Assembly: GCF_900105145.1 (NCBI RefSeq)
Contig: NZ_LT629752.1
Location: 1,212,001 to 1,276,000, forward strand
Source: Polaribacter sp. KT25b
GTDB taxonomy: Bacteria; Bacteroidota; Bacteroidia; Flavobacteriales; Flavobacteriaceae
Length of the DNA stretch: 64,000 nucleotides
Reading direction: 5' to 3'
Shown: one piece after another, positions 34,653-44,039 of the stretch
How positions within the stretch are numbered: position 1 is the stretch's first letter
Layout of the letters: each line of letters opens with the position of its first letter
Translations under genes and position numbers: made by a program
Notes under the pieces: generated by a model
The model's database searches: none
Told to the model about the DNA's origin: nothing
The model's input: the letters and a program-made list of their open reading frames with translations, nothing else

Positions 34653-35711
34653 TTGAAAATTTTTAATAATATTACTGCTTTTTATAAAGAGGCGAAACCT
34701 TTTGTGGTATATAGAAAACCAAATTCATTTACTATTTCTGGTTTTTTTATGCGTGATGAAACTCTTTTTTTTACTGATAATTTTGCCGAATCTGGTTTTG
34801 TTTTTGCACCTTTTGATAGCGAGCAAAAAGCAATTTTATTTCCATTTAAAAAATCTGAATTTATTACAGAAAAACTTTCTTTAGATACTTTTATTACTGA
34901 TGAAAAAACTTTTTCGGCGGATGAAGCTTCCAAAGAAAATCATATAAAATTAGTTGAAAAAACGATTAAAGAAATCAAAAAAAATGATTTTAAAAAAGTA
35001 GTAATTTCAAGAACTGAAGAAGTAGAAATTTCTGATTTTAACTTGCTTGAAATTTATCAGAAATTATTGCAGAATTATAGTAATGCATTTGCGTATGTTT
35101 GGTTTCATCCAAAGGTTGGTTTATGGCTTGGCGCAACGCCAGAAACGCTTTTAAATATTGAAAATTCAGTATTTACAACCATGTCTTTAGCAGGTACTCA
35201 AGTGTATGAAAATACCGAAAATGTTGTTTGGAAAAATAAGGAATTAGAAGAACAACAGTTAGTTACAGATTTTATAAAAAATCAATTAACAGACATTTCA
35301 TCAAATTTAAAAATTGATAAAACAGAAACTGTAAAAGCTGGTAGTTTGTTGCATTTAAAAACAAAAGTTACAGGAGTTTTAAATGAAAAATCAAACTTAA
35401 AAACGTTGGTAAGAGCATTGCATCCAACGCCGGCTGTTTGTGGTTTGCCAAGAGAAAAAGCGAAAAAATTTATTTTAGAAAACGAATATTATAAAAGAAG
35501 TTTTTATACCGGTTTTTTAGGGGAATTAAATATTGAAAATTCAACAGTTAACATTCAAAATTCTTCGTTGTTTGTGAATTTAAGATGTATGAATATCAAC
35601 AAAAATAAAGCATCTCTTTTTATTGGTGGCGGAATTACAAAAGACAGTAATGCTACAAAAGAATGGGAAGAAACTGTTTCTAAAAGTAATGTAATGAAAC
35701 GTGTTTTATAA
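34653..35711 (+). CDS. menF: Isochorismate synthase (chorismate-binding family)
   Basis: 352-aa chorismate-utilising enzyme. Family motifs are VVISRTEEVEI, GATPETLL, SLAGTQ, ALHPTPAVCGLPREKAKKFI, FYTGFLGELN and LRCMNI with FIGGGITKDS. It likely converts chorismate to isochorismate as the entry to menaquinone. The start is TTG at 34653, one base after the stop of the thioesterase. Without that start the protein would lose its N-terminal strand. A siderophore EntC role is less likely given the neighbour and absence of other siderophore genes. Confidence 0.88.
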   Translation: MKIFNNITAFYKEAKPFVVYRKPNSFTISGFFMRDETLFFTDNFAESGFVFAPFDSEQKAILFPFKKSEFITEKLSLDTFITDEKTFSADEASKENHIKLVEKTIKEIKKNDFKKVVISRTEEVEISDFNLLEIYQKLLQNYSNAFAYVWFHPKVGLWLGATPETLLNIENSVFTTMSLAGTQVYENTENVVWKNKELEEQQLVTDFIKNQLTDISSNLKIDKTETVKAGSLLHLKTKVTGVLNEKSNLKTLVRALHPTPAVCGLPREKAKKFILENEYYKRSFYTGFLGELNIENSTVNIQNSSLFVNLRCMNINKNKASLFIGGGITKDSNATKEWEETVSKSNVMKRVL

Positions 35712-35714
35712 AAA

Positions 35715-35743
35715 AAATCGTAAACATTAAATGTTTACGATTT
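35715..35743 (+). terminator. Hairpin terminator after menF
   Basis: 13-bp stem AAATCGTAAACAT / ATGTTTACGATTT with a 3-nt loop, 4 nt after the stop. The following T-run is short. Confidence 0.75.
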
Positions 35744-35833
35744 CTAAAATATATATTAAACTTGAATTAAGAATTGTTTTATTTGTCTTAGTTTTTAACA
35801 AACTAAAAATCAAATATTAAATGTTTTTTATCT

Positions 35834-36193
35834 TTAAATATCATCAAAAGAAATATCTGTAAAACTGTCTGTAGATTTAGTTTGTTCTGTAGTTTCTTCT
35901 TTCTTAAAATCTTTTTGATGGCGCTCGCTAATTACTTCGTTTCCTTTTTCGTTAAGAATGTAATCTGTAGCTTTGCTTAACATTTGGTGAAAATCTGTAA
36001 AATCTTCTTTGTATAAGTAAATTTTGTGTTTTTGATAATGAAAAGTTCCATCATCGTGCGTAAATTTTTTGCTTTCGGTAACAGTTAAGTAATAATCATC
36101 TGCTTTTGTTGCTCTAACGTCAAAAAAATAGGTTCTTCTTCCTGCTCTTAATACTTGTGAAAAAATTTCTTCCTGTTCAACTCTCTCTGCCAT
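35834..36193 (-). CDS. DUF3276 / PUR-alpha-like nucleic-acid-binding protein
   Basis: 119-aa protein of the bacterial PUR family (DUF3276). The PUR-repeat core is visible in EEIFSQVLRAGRRTYFFDVRATKADDYYLTVTESKK and HYQKHKIYLYKEDFTDFHQMLSKATDYI; the last 30 residues are polar and disordered. Homologues such as Borrelia BpuR bind single-stranded DNA and RNA. Single gene, upstream of nothing obvious. Confidence 0.9.
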   Translation of the reverse strand: MAERVEQEEIFSQVLRAGRRTYFFDVRATKADDYYLTVTESKKFTHDDGTFHYQKHKIYLYKEDFTDFHQMLSKATDYILNEKGNEVISERHQKDFKKEETTEQTKSTDSFTDISFDDI

Positions 36194-36272
36194 AATTCTT
36201 TTAAATAGTTGTTATAAATTGTTTGTTATACCTACAAATCTAATAAAATATTTTAGGTAGCAATGTTAAAGA

Positions 36273-38027
36273 TTACATTTCTTTTTCTAAAAGTTGTTGA
36301 TCGTATAAATCTTTGTAATAACCACTAACTGTTATTAATTGATTGTGAGTTCCTTGTTGTATGATTTTACCAGCATCTAATACAATAATTTTATCTGCAT
36401 TTTTTGCTGATGAAACTCTGTGACTAATAATAAGAGTGGTTTTGTTTTTAGAAACTTTTTCTAAATTAGATAGTATTTTTTCTTCAGTTTCTGTGTCTAC
36501 AGCAGATAAACAATCATCAAAAATTAATATTTTAGGGTTTTTAATAATTGCTCTCGCAATAGAAACACGTTGTTTTTGTCCGCCAGATAAAGTTACACCA
36601 CGTTCTCCAAGAATGGTTTTGTATCCGTTAGCAAAATCTATAATATTATCATGCACAACTGCATTTTTAGCTGCTTCAATAATTTCTTGTTCAGTAGCAT
36701 CTTCTTTTCCAAATTTAATATTATTTTCAATTGTATCAGAAAATAAAAAAGGATCTTGAGGAACAAAACCTATTTGACGCCTAACATCATATAAATTGGC
36801 TTCTTTAATTGGTTTATCATCTAACAAAATAATACCTTTTTGAGTGTCGTACAATCTTGTTATTAATTCGATAATTGTGGATTTACCAGAACCCGTTTTT
36901 CCTAAAATTGCTAGTGTTTCGCCTGGATTTACTGTAAAATTGATGTTTTTTAAAGCTGTAATATCTGTATCATCATAAGTAAATGTTACGTCTTTAAAAG
37001 TTATTTTACCGTAAATATCTGTGTGAGAATCGTTTTCGTTTTTAATTTCTGGTACTTGATTTAAAAATTCATTTATTCTTGCTTGAGAAGCATCAGCTTG
37101 CTGAATCATTGAGGTTACCCAGCCAACAATTGCAACTGGCCAAGTAAGATAATTTACATATAATAGAAATTCTAGAATAGTTCCAGATTTTATAGTTCCG
37201 TTTATGTATTGTAAACCACCAACATAAACCACAATTATATTACTAATACCAATTAATAAAACTATTGATGGAAAAAATAGTGCATTTGCCTTTTCTAAAT
37301 GGATGTTTTTTTCTTTGTTATCATTAGAAATTTTATCAAAATCTTTGGTCATCGATTTTTCTATTCCATAAGATTTTACAACATCAATTCCCGAAAAAAG
37401 TTCTTGCGTAAATGTTGTTAATTTTGATAGATTTTGTTGTACAATTGTGCTTCTTTTGTGTATAATTTTACTTAAAAAGAATACAGAAAAAGAAAGTAAA
37501 GGAAAAGGTAATAAAGTGTATAAGGTAAGTTTTAAATCAATTTTTACCATTTCTGCAAAACAAACAGCAAACAGTACAATCATATTGGTGGTGTACATTA
37601 CAGAAGGGCCAACATACATTCTAACCTTTGTAACATCTTCGCTAATTCTGTTCATTAAATCGCCAGTTCTATTGTTTTTATAAAAATTAAGCGATAATTT
37701 TTGATATTGCTGATAGATTTCATTTTTTAAATCGAACTCAATTAAACGAGAAGTAACAATAATAGTTTGTCTCATTAAAAAAGTTAAAAACCCACTAAAA
37801 AACGCAACCCCAATTATGAGTAAAATATTTATAAAAAGCTCATGTTTTACAATGTCTAAATCAGTAGTAGTTCCTTTTAAATAATCTTCGACAATATTTA
37901 AAGAATTACCAACAAGTTTAGGTACTTTTAAAGCTATAATTTTAGAAAGAACTGTAATTAAAATTCCTATTAAAAATCGCCATTTGTATTTAGAAAAATA
38001 TTTATTTAAATATTGTAGAGCTTTCAA
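36273..38027 (-). CDS. ABC exporter (fused membrane and ATPase domains)
   Basis: About 584-aa half-transporter of the MdlA/MsbA type. Six membrane helices fill the first ~310 residues; the ATPase follows with Walker A GKTGSGKST, signature LSGGQKQR, Walker B ILIFDDCLSAVD and switch histidine in LIISHRVSS. I favour TTG 38027 (KALQYLNKYFSKYKWRF), which is how I recall homologues beginning; GTG 38054 would extend it by nine residues and lies at the predicted transcription start. Works as a dimer; substrate unknown (multidrug or lipid). Confidence 0.87.
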   Translation of the reverse strand: MKALQYLNKYFSKYKWRFLIGILITVLSKIIALKVPKLVGNSLNIVEDYLKGTTTDLDIVKHELFINILLIIGVAFFSGFLTFLMRQTIIVTSRLIEFDLKNEIYQQYQKLSLNFYKNNRTGDLMNRISEDVTKVRMYVGPSVMYTTNMIVLFAVCFAEMVKIDLKLTLYTLLPFPLLSFSVFFLSKIIHKRSTIVQQNLSKLTTFTQELFSGIDVVKSYGIEKSMTKDFDKISNDNKEKNIHLEKANALFFPSIVLLIGISNIIVVYVGGLQYINGTIKSGTILEFLLYVNYLTWPVAIVGWVTSMIQQADASQARINEFLNQVPEIKNENDSHTDIYGKITFKDVTFTYDDTDITALKNINFTVNPGETLAILGKTGSGKSTIIELITRLYDTQKGIILLDDKPIKEANLYDVRRQIGFVPQDPFLFSDTIENNIKFGKEDATEQEIIEAAKNAVVHDNIIDFANGYKTILGERGVTLSGGQKQRVSIARAIIKNPKILIFDDCLSAVDTETEEKILSNLEKVSKNKTTLIISHRVSSAKNADKIIVLDAGKIIQQGTHNQLITVSGYYKDLYDQQLLEKEM

Positions 38028-38108
38028 AGAAAATTGGGTTAAGAAATAAAGCACGAAGATACGCGTTTCAAAAAGAATCTTTTTCTTAAAAAAGTATTAA
38101 AAAAGCTG

Positions 38109-38136
38109 TTGTAAAACTAAAATAATACTACTTTTG
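38109..38136 (+). promoter_or_regulatory. Bacteroidota promoter for nusB operon
   Basis: TTG (38109-38111) followed after 17 nt by TACTTTTG (38129-38136), an exact TAnnTTTG. It lies 38 nt before the nusB ATG. Confidence 0.7.
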
Positions 38137-38174
38137 CAGCGCAATAAAAATGCCAACAATTTAAGTTCTTTACA

Positions 38175-39113
38175 ATGATTAACAGAAGACATATTCGAGT
38201 TAAAGTAATGCAATCTGTATACGCAATGCAGCAATCTAATAATGACGATATTATTAGAGAAGATAAATTTTTAAAGCATAGTATTTTAAAAATGTTCGAT
38301 TTGTATGTTTTAAACATTCAACTTTTAGTTGAAGTTCAAAAACTAGCAGCAAAAAGAATTGCGCTATCAAAAAAGAAAATTCTTGTTACAAAAGAAGAAT
38401 TAAACCCAAACACTAAATTTTTAGACAATAAAGTAATTAACGCAATTGCAGAAAGCATAAGCGTAGAGAGTTATATTGAGATGAATAATCTTAATAACTG
38501 GGAATTAGATTCTGAGTATGTTAAAATTATTTTAGATGAATTACAAAAAAGTGATTTATACAATAAATATTTAAACACAAAAGAAAGTTCTTTTAAATTA
38601 GACAAAGCTTTTGTTGTTGATTTCTTTAAAGAAATTATTGCTCCTAATGAAAAGTTGGCAGAGTATTACGAAGACAAAATGATTTCTTGGGTAGATGATA
38701 TTCCTTTTGTAAATACTTGGGTAGTAAAGTCTTTAAGTAAATTTAAAGAGATTGGAATCTTTGTTGTAGGTAGTTTGTATAAAGATAAAGATGATGAAGA
38801 TTTTGTTTCTGCTTTATTTAAGAAAACGGTTTTAAAACAACAAACCTACGAACAAGATATTACAGATAAAACGCCTAATTGGGAAACTGATAGAATTGCA
38901 GATATTGATATGATTTTAATAAAAATGGCAATTACTGAGTTTATTAGTTTTCCGTCTATACCAACAAGAGTAACTATAAATGAGTATATAGAAATAGCTA
39001 AAGATTATTCTACAGAAAAAAGTAGTTACTTTATAAACGGAGTTTTAGATAAAATTTCTAAAGAATTTATAAATAATAAAAGAATTGTTAAAATAGGAAG
39101 AGGCTTACTATAA
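38175..39113 (+). CDS. nusB: Transcription antitermination factor NusB (long Bacteroidota form)
   Basis: 312-aa NusB, about twice the length of the enterobacterial protein, as usual in Bacteroidota. The N-terminus is the NusB fold (MINRRHIRVKVMQSVYAMQQ) and the C-terminal half carries the conserved RIADIDMILIKMAITEFI, PTRVTINEYIEIAKDYST and FINGVLDKI. It takes part in rRNA antitermination with NusE. It is followed by a DUF1573 lipoprotein gene and yajC, a conserved Flavobacterial order. Confidence 0.93.
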   Translation: MINRRHIRVKVMQSVYAMQQSNNDDIIREDKFLKHSILKMFDLYVLNIQLLVEVQKLAAKRIALSKKKILVTKEELNPNTKFLDNKVINAIAESISVESYIEMNNLNNWELDSEYVKIILDELQKSDLYNKYLNTKESSFKLDKAFVVDFFKEIIAPNEKLAEYYEDKMISWVDDIPFVNTWVVKSLSKFKEIGIFVVGSLYKDKDDEDFVSALFKKTVLKQQTYEQDITDKTPNWETDRIADIDMILIKMAITEFISFPSIPTRVTINEYIEIAKDYSTEKSSYFINGVLDKISKEFINNKRIVKIGRGLL

Positions 39114-39165
39114 AATATTGTTTTAGATAATTAATTTAGTATTTTTACAAAAAATTTTAAACATC

Positions 39166-39630
39166 ATGAGAAAAATAACAATTTTGTTAGCTTTTGTTTT
39201 GTCAGCAAGTTTTTTTACAGCTTGTAAAAATGCAGATAATGCAGCAAAAAAAATTAACAAAGAAAATGTTGACAATGCAAAATCTAGAGATTTAGAAATT
39301 AAAAAAGGAGTAGCATCTATTTCTTTTGATAAATCAGAATTTGATTTTGGTACTGTAAATGAAGGAGATATTGTAGAAACTGTTTTTAAAGTTACCAACA
39401 CGGGTAAAACAGATTTAGTAATTACTAATGCACAAGCAACTTGTGGTTGTACAATTCCTGTTTGGCCAAAAGGAGCAATTAAACCAGGCGAAACTGGAGA
39501 TGTTCAAGTAAAGTTTAACACAAACGGTAAACCAAACAGACAACAAAAAACAGTTACATTAACTACCAATACAGAAGCAGGTAGAGAAATGTTAACAATT
39601 AAAGGGATGGTTACACCAAAAAGTAAATAA
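39166..39630 (+). CDS. DUF1573 lipoprotein
   Basis: 154-aa exported lipoprotein: signal peptide with lipobox FTAC (cysteine about 20), then a DUF1573 Ig-like domain (FDKSEFDFGTVNEGDIVETVFKVTNTGKTDLVI, ATCGCTIPVWP, GDVQVKFNTNGKPNRQQKTVTLTTNT). The domain is of the ASPM/Hydin-like fold; the function in Bacteroidota is unknown. Between nusB and yajC, 4 nt before the latter. Confidence 0.9.
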   Translation: MRKITILLAFVLSASFFTACKNADNAAKKINKENVDNAKSRDLEIKKGVASISFDKSEFDFGTVNEGDIVETVFKVTNTGKTDLVITNAQATCGCTIPVWPKGAIKPGETGDVQVKFNTNGKPNRQQKTVTLTTNTEAGREMLTIKGMVTPKSK

Positions 39631-39634
39631 ATAT

Positions 39635-39952
39635 ATGTTTTCAACAATAGGATTACAATTCGATACCGGTAGTTTAGCTTCAATGTTACCTTTTGTAGCA
39701 ATGATAGGGGTTTTATATTTTTTTATGATAAGACCACAAATGAATCGTCAAAAGAAAGAGAAAGCTTTTCAAGCAGAAATTAAAAAAGGAACAAAAGTGG
39801 TTACTTCTAGCGGTATACATGGTAAAATTGTAGAAATAAATAATACTGATAATACTGTAACGATAGAAACTGGAGCTGGTAAAATTAAGTTTGAACGTTC
39901 TGCTATTTCTATGGAATTAAGTAAAAAATATTTAGCACCTGCTATTAAATAA
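39635..39952 (+). CDS. yajC: Preprotein translocase subunit YajC
   Basis: 105-aa membrane protein with one N-terminal helix (MLPFVAMIGVLYFFMIRPQMNRQKK, the hallmark YajC FxxxRPQ motif) and a small soluble domain (KGTKVVTSSGIHGKIVEI). YajC assists the SecDF complex. Co-transcribed with the DUF1573 gene and ended by a strong hairpin. Confidence 0.95.
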   Translation: MFSTIGLQFDTGSLASMLPFVAMIGVLYFFMIRPQMNRQKKEKAFQAEIKKGTKVVTSSGIHGKIVEINNTDNTVTIETGAGKIKFERSAISMELSKKYLAPAIK

Positions 39953-39972
39953 TTTTACTAATTAATATAATT

Positions 39973-40012
39973 AAAGTGAGCTTTTTCTTTTTAGTTGAAG
40001 CTCACTTTTTTT
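39973..40012 (+). terminator. Terminator of the nusB-yajC operon
   Basis: AAAGTGAGCTT (39973-39983) pairs with AAGCTCACTTT (39998-40008), followed by a T-run. It occupies the space where an upstream-extended YbbR frame (40011) would start, supporting the later GTG. Confidence 0.88.
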
Positions 40013-40052
40013 GTTTTGTATCTTTTTACTAGATTGCAATAAAAAAAATAAG

Positions 40053-40991
40053 GTGAAAACTACCCAAAAAATACCAAAAACATTTATAGGCTTTTTAATT
40101 GCTTCTTTTTTTATTTGGTTGTTAATTACCTTTTCAAAAGAATATTCTACTGTAATTACTTGTCCTGTAAATTATATAAATATACAGCAAGATAAGTTGT
40201 TGCAAGAAACACCAATTAAGCAAATTGATATTGCCGTTAAATCGTCTGGGTTTAAACTTTTAAGGTCTAAAATTTATAATAAAACAATTAATTTAGAGTC
40301 TTCTGTTTTACAAAGAAAAAAAGGTTCTAAGTATTATTTATTAGTTAAAAATCAATTTACTAAAATTCAAAAACAATTAAAATCGGGTATTCAATTACAA
40401 GAAATTTTACAAGACACAATTTATTTAAATTTAGGGTTATTAAAATCAAAGAAAGTAGTTTTAAAACCAGATTTAGACATTAAGTATCAAATTGGTTATG
40501 CTCTTTTAGGTGATATAAAAGTAGTTCCAGATTCTATAGTAATTTCTGGTCCAGAAGATCAACTAAAAAAAATAACATCTCTTAATTTAAAAAAAATAAC
40601 ATTAAATGATTTAAAAGAAAATTTTTCTGAAGAAGTACAGATTGTTGAGCAAACTAAAGGTAAAAATCTTAAGTTTAGTACTGCAAAAGCAACTGTTTCT
40701 GGAAATGTAGAAAGATTTACAGAAGGAAGATTAAAGATACCGTTTATAACAAAAAACCTTCCAGATCATATTAATTTAACCACACTTTCTGATAATGTAG
40801 AAGTTGTGTTTATTGTTGCTTTATCTAATTTTACTAAAGTTTCTGAAGCATCATTTACAGTAGAATGCGATTTTGAAATATCAGAAAAGAATAACCTTTC
40901 TTATTTAATACCCAAAGTAACAACAAAGCCAGATTTTATAAAAAGCTTTAAAATTGTACCCACAAAAATAGATTTTCTAATTCAAAAATAA
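40053..40991 (+). CDS. YbbR-like membrane-anchored protein
   Basis: 312-aa protein with a single N-terminal helix (TFIGFLIASFFIWLLITFS) and an extracytoplasmic region of YbbR-like repeats (KVVLKPDLDIKYQIGYALLGDIKVVPDSIVISGPEDQLKKI is the clearest). Firmicute YbbR proteins regulate the diadenylate cyclase; no such cyclase is adjacent, so no role is claimed. The start is GTG 40053 after AATAAG, because the upstream frame runs through the preceding terminator. 3 nt before coaE. Confidence 0.75.
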   Translation: MKTTQKIPKTFIGFLIASFFIWLLITFSKEYSTVITCPVNYINIQQDKLLQETPIKQIDIAVKSSGFKLLRSKIYNKTINLESSVLQRKKGSKYYLLVKNQFTKIQKQLKSGIQLQEILQDTIYLNLGLLKSKKVVLKPDLDIKYQIGYALLGDIKVVPDSIVISGPEDQLKKITSLNLKKITLNDLKENFSEEVQIVEQTKGKNLKFSTAKATVSGNVERFTEGRLKIPFITKNLPDHINLTTLSDNVEVVFIVALSNFTKVSEASFTVECDFEISEKNNLSYLIPKVTTKPDFIKSFKIVPTKIDFLIQK

Positions 40992-40994
40992 AAC

Positions 40995-41591
40995 ATGATA
41001 GTTGGTTTAACAGGTGGCATTGGAAGTGGTAAAACTACAGTTGCTAATTTATTTTTTAAGTTTAAAAATGTTGCTATTTATATTGCTGATGTTGAAGCTA
41101 AGAAATTAATGAATTCATCTGAAGTGATTAAAGAAAAATTGATTAAAGAGTTTGGAGACCAAGCTTTTGTTAATCAAAAATTAAACAGAAAGTATATTTC
41201 TGAAATTGTATTTAATGATGCAAAAAGATTAGCTACTTTAAATGCGATTGTTCATCCGGAAGTAAAAAAACATTTTAAAGATTTTGTTAACAAGAATTTA
41301 GATAAAACATATATTATTTATGAAAATGCAATTCTTTTTGAAAGTAAAAGCAATCTTTTTTGTAATTTTATTATAACAGTTTATGCAGATATAAGTACGA
41401 AAATTAAACGAGTTACTTTAAGAGATACATCAACAAAGGAAGAAGTGTTAAGTAGAATGAAAAATCAATGGAAAGACGATAAAAAATTGTTGCAATCTAA
41501 CTATATAATTTGCAATGAAAACCTTGATGATTCCAAAAAACAAGTAAATTATATTCATAATATTTTAACAGAAAAATATAGATACCTTTAA
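40995..41591 (+). CDS. coaE: Dephospho-CoA kinase
   Basis: 198-aa kinase for the last step of coenzyme A synthesis. P-loop GGIGSGKTT, the adenine/substrate region IADVEAKKLM, IVHPEVKKHF and the LID-type RDTSTKEEVLSRMKNQ are in the expected order. It follows the YbbR-like gene by 3 nt and precedes a two-component pair, a linkage common in Flavobacteriia. Confidence 0.94.
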   Translation: MIVGLTGGIGSGKTTVANLFFKFKNVAIYIADVEAKKLMNSSEVIKEKLIKEFGDQAFVNQKLNRKYISEIVFNDAKRLATLNAIVHPEVKKHFKDFVNKNLDKTYIIYENAILFESKSNLFCNFIITVYADISTKIKRVTLRDTSTKEEVLSRMKNQWKDDKKLLQSNYIICNENLDDSKKQVNYIHNILTEKYRYL

Positions 41592-41672
41592 GTATTTTTA
41601 CTGATACTGTTAAAACACTCTTAAAATTGCATTAATTTCGTATAAAACCTGAATTTCAATTTTTGAATAGCT

Positions 41673-41680
41673 TAATTTTG
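41673..41680 (+). promoter_or_regulatory. Bacteroidota -7 element, sensor kinase gene
   Basis: TAATTTTG matches TAnnTTTG and ends 4 nt before ATG 41685, predicting a leaderless transcript for the kinase-regulator pair. Confidence 0.5.
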
Positions 41681-41684
41681 ATTT

Positions 41685-43256
41685 ATGGGCAAGAAAATGT
41701 TTGTTCTTATTGTAGTATTAATGAGCTTTTCCCTAATTGGGATTATAGCTGTGCAATTGTATTGGATTAATAATGCCGTAGAAAGTAAAAAGGAACAATT
41801 TAAAAATGATGTTCAAAAATCTTTGGGTAGTGTTACCGAAAAGATAAATGAAAAAGAACGAAGTCTTTTTGATAAAAAGTTTGAGGGTATTCTTGAATCT
41901 GCAGTATTAGCAAATAAAGCTCAAATTAAAAGTCTTTTCTTTCAAGAGATAGACACAACAAATCATCAAAAAATTTCTTTTGGATCTACCATTTTAGAAG
42001 AAAACATTGAAATTCCTACAGAATTTTTATCTAACGATTCAGTTATTTTTAAAAGAGTTACAGGTAAAAAAGATTTTTTTCAATCTAAATTAATAAAAGG
42101 TCCAGATAATTTATTTTCTGCTACCGATGAAAAAAGTTATTCATATACTAAACGATTAACAAATATAGAAAAAAGTCAATTTTCTGAGTGGTTTAAAGAT
42201 TATAATAGAATAAATCCTATTCATAAAAGATTAAGTAATAGGGAGCTTAACGAAACAATAAAAGAAGAGTTAAAGAAAAGAAACATCGATTTAGATTTTA
42301 AATATGGTGTTTATGGTAGAGATGGTTTAGCAATTAATTTAAAATCTGGTTATTATACAATTAATAAGAAAGATAGTTATTCGTTTCCATTATTTTTTGA
42401 TTCTAATGATGAACCAGAATATTTATTATATATAACATTCCCAACTAAAAATGATCATATTTTATCTGGTCTTTCTAATATATTATTGTTGTCTTTGTTC
42501 TTTATTTTTATAATAATTGTTGCATTTTCAAGTTCATTATATCAATTACTTCAGCAGAAAAAAATATCAGAAATTAAAACTGATTTTATTAATAATATGA
42601 CGCATGAGTTTAAAACTCCAATAGCAACCATTAATTTAGCTTTAGATTCTATAAGAAATCCTAAGATTCTAAATGATGAAGAAAAAGTTTTGAGATACGT
42701 GCAAATGATTCGTGATGAAAATAAGAGAATGCATACGCAAGTAGAAAATGTGTTACGTATTTCTAGGTTAGAAAAAAATCAATTAGAACTTAGTAAGGAT
42801 ATTGTTGATGTTCACGAAATAATTGAAGACGCAATTAGTCATGTTAGTTTGTTAATTAATAACAAAAACGGAATTGTAGAAACACATTTTGAGGCAATTA
42901 CTACAGAGATTTCTGGTAATGAATTTCATTTAACAAATGTTATTGTTAACATGTTAGAAAATGCCATAAAATATTCTTCAGAAAAAAGTCCGAAGATTGA
43001 TGTTTACACAGAAAGTACAAATAAGTTTTTTATTTTTAAAATAAAAGACAACGGAATAGGAATGACAAAAAGTGTACAAAAACTTGTTTTTGACAAATTT
43101 TATAGAGAGCAAAAAGGAAATATACATGATGTAAAAGGTCATGGATTGGGCTTAGCTTATGTAAAAGAAATTGTAGAAAAACATCATGGAACAGTTTTTG
43201 TTGAAAGTGAAAAAGGAGAAGGAAGTATATTCACAGTAAAATTACCTTTAATATAA
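41685..43256 (+). CDS. Sensor histidine kinase (two-component)
   Basis: 523-aa membrane kinase. The first helix is at residues 5-28 (FVLIVVLMSFSLIGIIAVQLYW), a ~230-residue periplasmic sensor region follows, then a second helix (ILLLSLFFIFIIIVAFSSSLY) and HisKA with the phospho-histidine in NNMTHEFKTPIATI. HATPase_c shows NMLENAIKYS (N box), KDNGIGM and GHGLGLAYV. Paired with an OmpR-type regulator 11 nt downstream. The layout resembles RprX/RprY of Bacteroides, but that is only a guess; the signal is unknown. Confidence 0.93.
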   Translation: MGKKMFVLIVVLMSFSLIGIIAVQLYWINNAVESKKEQFKNDVQKSLGSVTEKINEKERSLFDKKFEGILESAVLANKAQIKSLFFQEIDTTNHQKISFGSTILEENIEIPTEFLSNDSVIFKRVTGKKDFFQSKLIKGPDNLFSATDEKSYSYTKRLTNIEKSQFSEWFKDYNRINPIHKRLSNRELNETIKEELKKRNIDLDFKYGVYGRDGLAINLKSGYYTINKKDSYSFPLFFDSNDEPEYLLYITFPTKNDHILSGLSNILLLSLFFIFIIIVAFSSSLYQLLQQKKISEIKTDFINNMTHEFKTPIATINLALDSIRNPKILNDEEKVLRYVQMIRDENKRMHTQVENVLRISRLEKNQLELSKDIVDVHEIIEDAISHVSLLINNKNGIVETHFEAITTEISGNEFHLTNVIVNMLENAIKYSSEKSPKIDVYTESTNKFFIFKIKDNGIGMTKSVQKLVFDKFYREQKGNIHDVKGHGLGLAYVKEIVEKHHGTVFVESEKGEGSIFTVKLPLI

Positions 43257-43267
43257 AAGTATACAAA

Positions 43268-43969
43268 ATGGGAAGTAAAAAGATTTTATTAGTAGAAGAC
43301 GATCCGAATTTCGGAACAGTTTTAAAAGATTATTTAGCGTTAAACGATTATAATGTAACACACGCTAAAGATGGTATAGAAGGTTTAATTATGTTTAAAA
43401 ACAGTGATTATGACTTATGTATCTTAGATGTTATGATGCCAAGAAAAGATGGTTTTTCTTTAGCACAAGACATTAGAGTAACAAATAAAGAAGTGCCAAT
43501 TATTTTTTTAACGGCTAAAACATTAAAAGAAGATGTTTTAAAAGGATATGCTGTTGGTGCAGATGATTATTTAAATAAACCTTTTGATTCTGAAGTATTA
43601 TTGCACAAAATTAAAGCAATTTTACAAAGAAAAGATAGCGATCAATCTAAAGAATCAGAAGAATTTGAATTTAATATAGGTTCTCTTTTCTTTAATTCTA
43701 AATTACGTCATTTATCTGATGGTAAAGATGGTGAGCCTGTTAAATTGTCACCTAAAGAAAGTAAATTGTTACGTATGTTGGCTATTCATAAAAATGATTT
43801 AATGCCAAGAGAGTTAGCGCTTACAAAAATATGGAGAGACGATAATTATTTTACTTCTAGAAGTATGGATGTTTACATTGCTAAACTTAGAAAATATTTA
43901 AAAGCAGATGAGAATGTTGAGATTTTAAACATTCATGGAGAAGGATTTAGGTTAGTAGATAAGACTTAA
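43268..43969 (+). CDS. OmpR-family response regulator
   Basis: 233-aa regulator: receiver domain with LLVEDDPNFG, phospho-acceptor aspartate in LCILDVMMPRKDG and lysine in YLNKPFDSE, then a winged-helix DNA-binding domain (KLSPKESKLLRMLAIHKNDLMPRELALTKIW ... SRSMDVYIAKLRKYLK, HGEGFRLV). Partner of the adjacent sensor kinase; a hairpin terminator follows. Confidence 0.95.
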   Translation: MGSKKILLVEDDPNFGTVLKDYLALNDYNVTHAKDGIEGLIMFKNSDYDLCILDVMMPRKDGFSLAQDIRVTNKEVPIIFLTAKTLKEDVLKGYAVGADDYLNKPFDSEVLLHKIKAILQRKDSDQSKESEEFEFNIGSLFFNSKLRHLSDGKDGEPVKLSPKESKLLRMLAIHKNDLMPRELALTKIWRDDNYFTSRSMDVYIAKLRKYLKADENVEILNIHGEGFRLVDKT

Positions 43970-43992
43970 TATTTGTAGCTTCCCAAAAATAT

Positions 43993-44026
43993 AACTCAAC
44001 TTGTATACTTCAAGTTGAGTTTTTTT
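43993..44026 (+). terminator. Terminator of the two-component operon
   Basis: AACTCAACTTG (43993-44003) pairs with CAAGTTGAGTT (44011-44021), 7-nt loop, T-run to 44026. It runs straight into the promoter element of the next gene. Confidence 0.9.
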
Positions 44027-44027
44027 G

Positions 44028-44035
44028 TATTTTTA
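44028..44035 (+). promoter_or_regulatory. Degenerate -7 element for Sua5 gene
   Basis: TATTTTTA (one mismatch to TAnnTTTG) directly follows the terminator T-run and ends 4 nt before the ATG at 44040. Confidence 0.4.
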
Positions 44036-44039
44036 TACT

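Noticed and set aside
40011..40052. Upstream start for the YbbR-like protein
   Set aside because: The extension begins in the T-run of the preceding terminator; GTG 40053 puts the membrane helix at the N-terminus.
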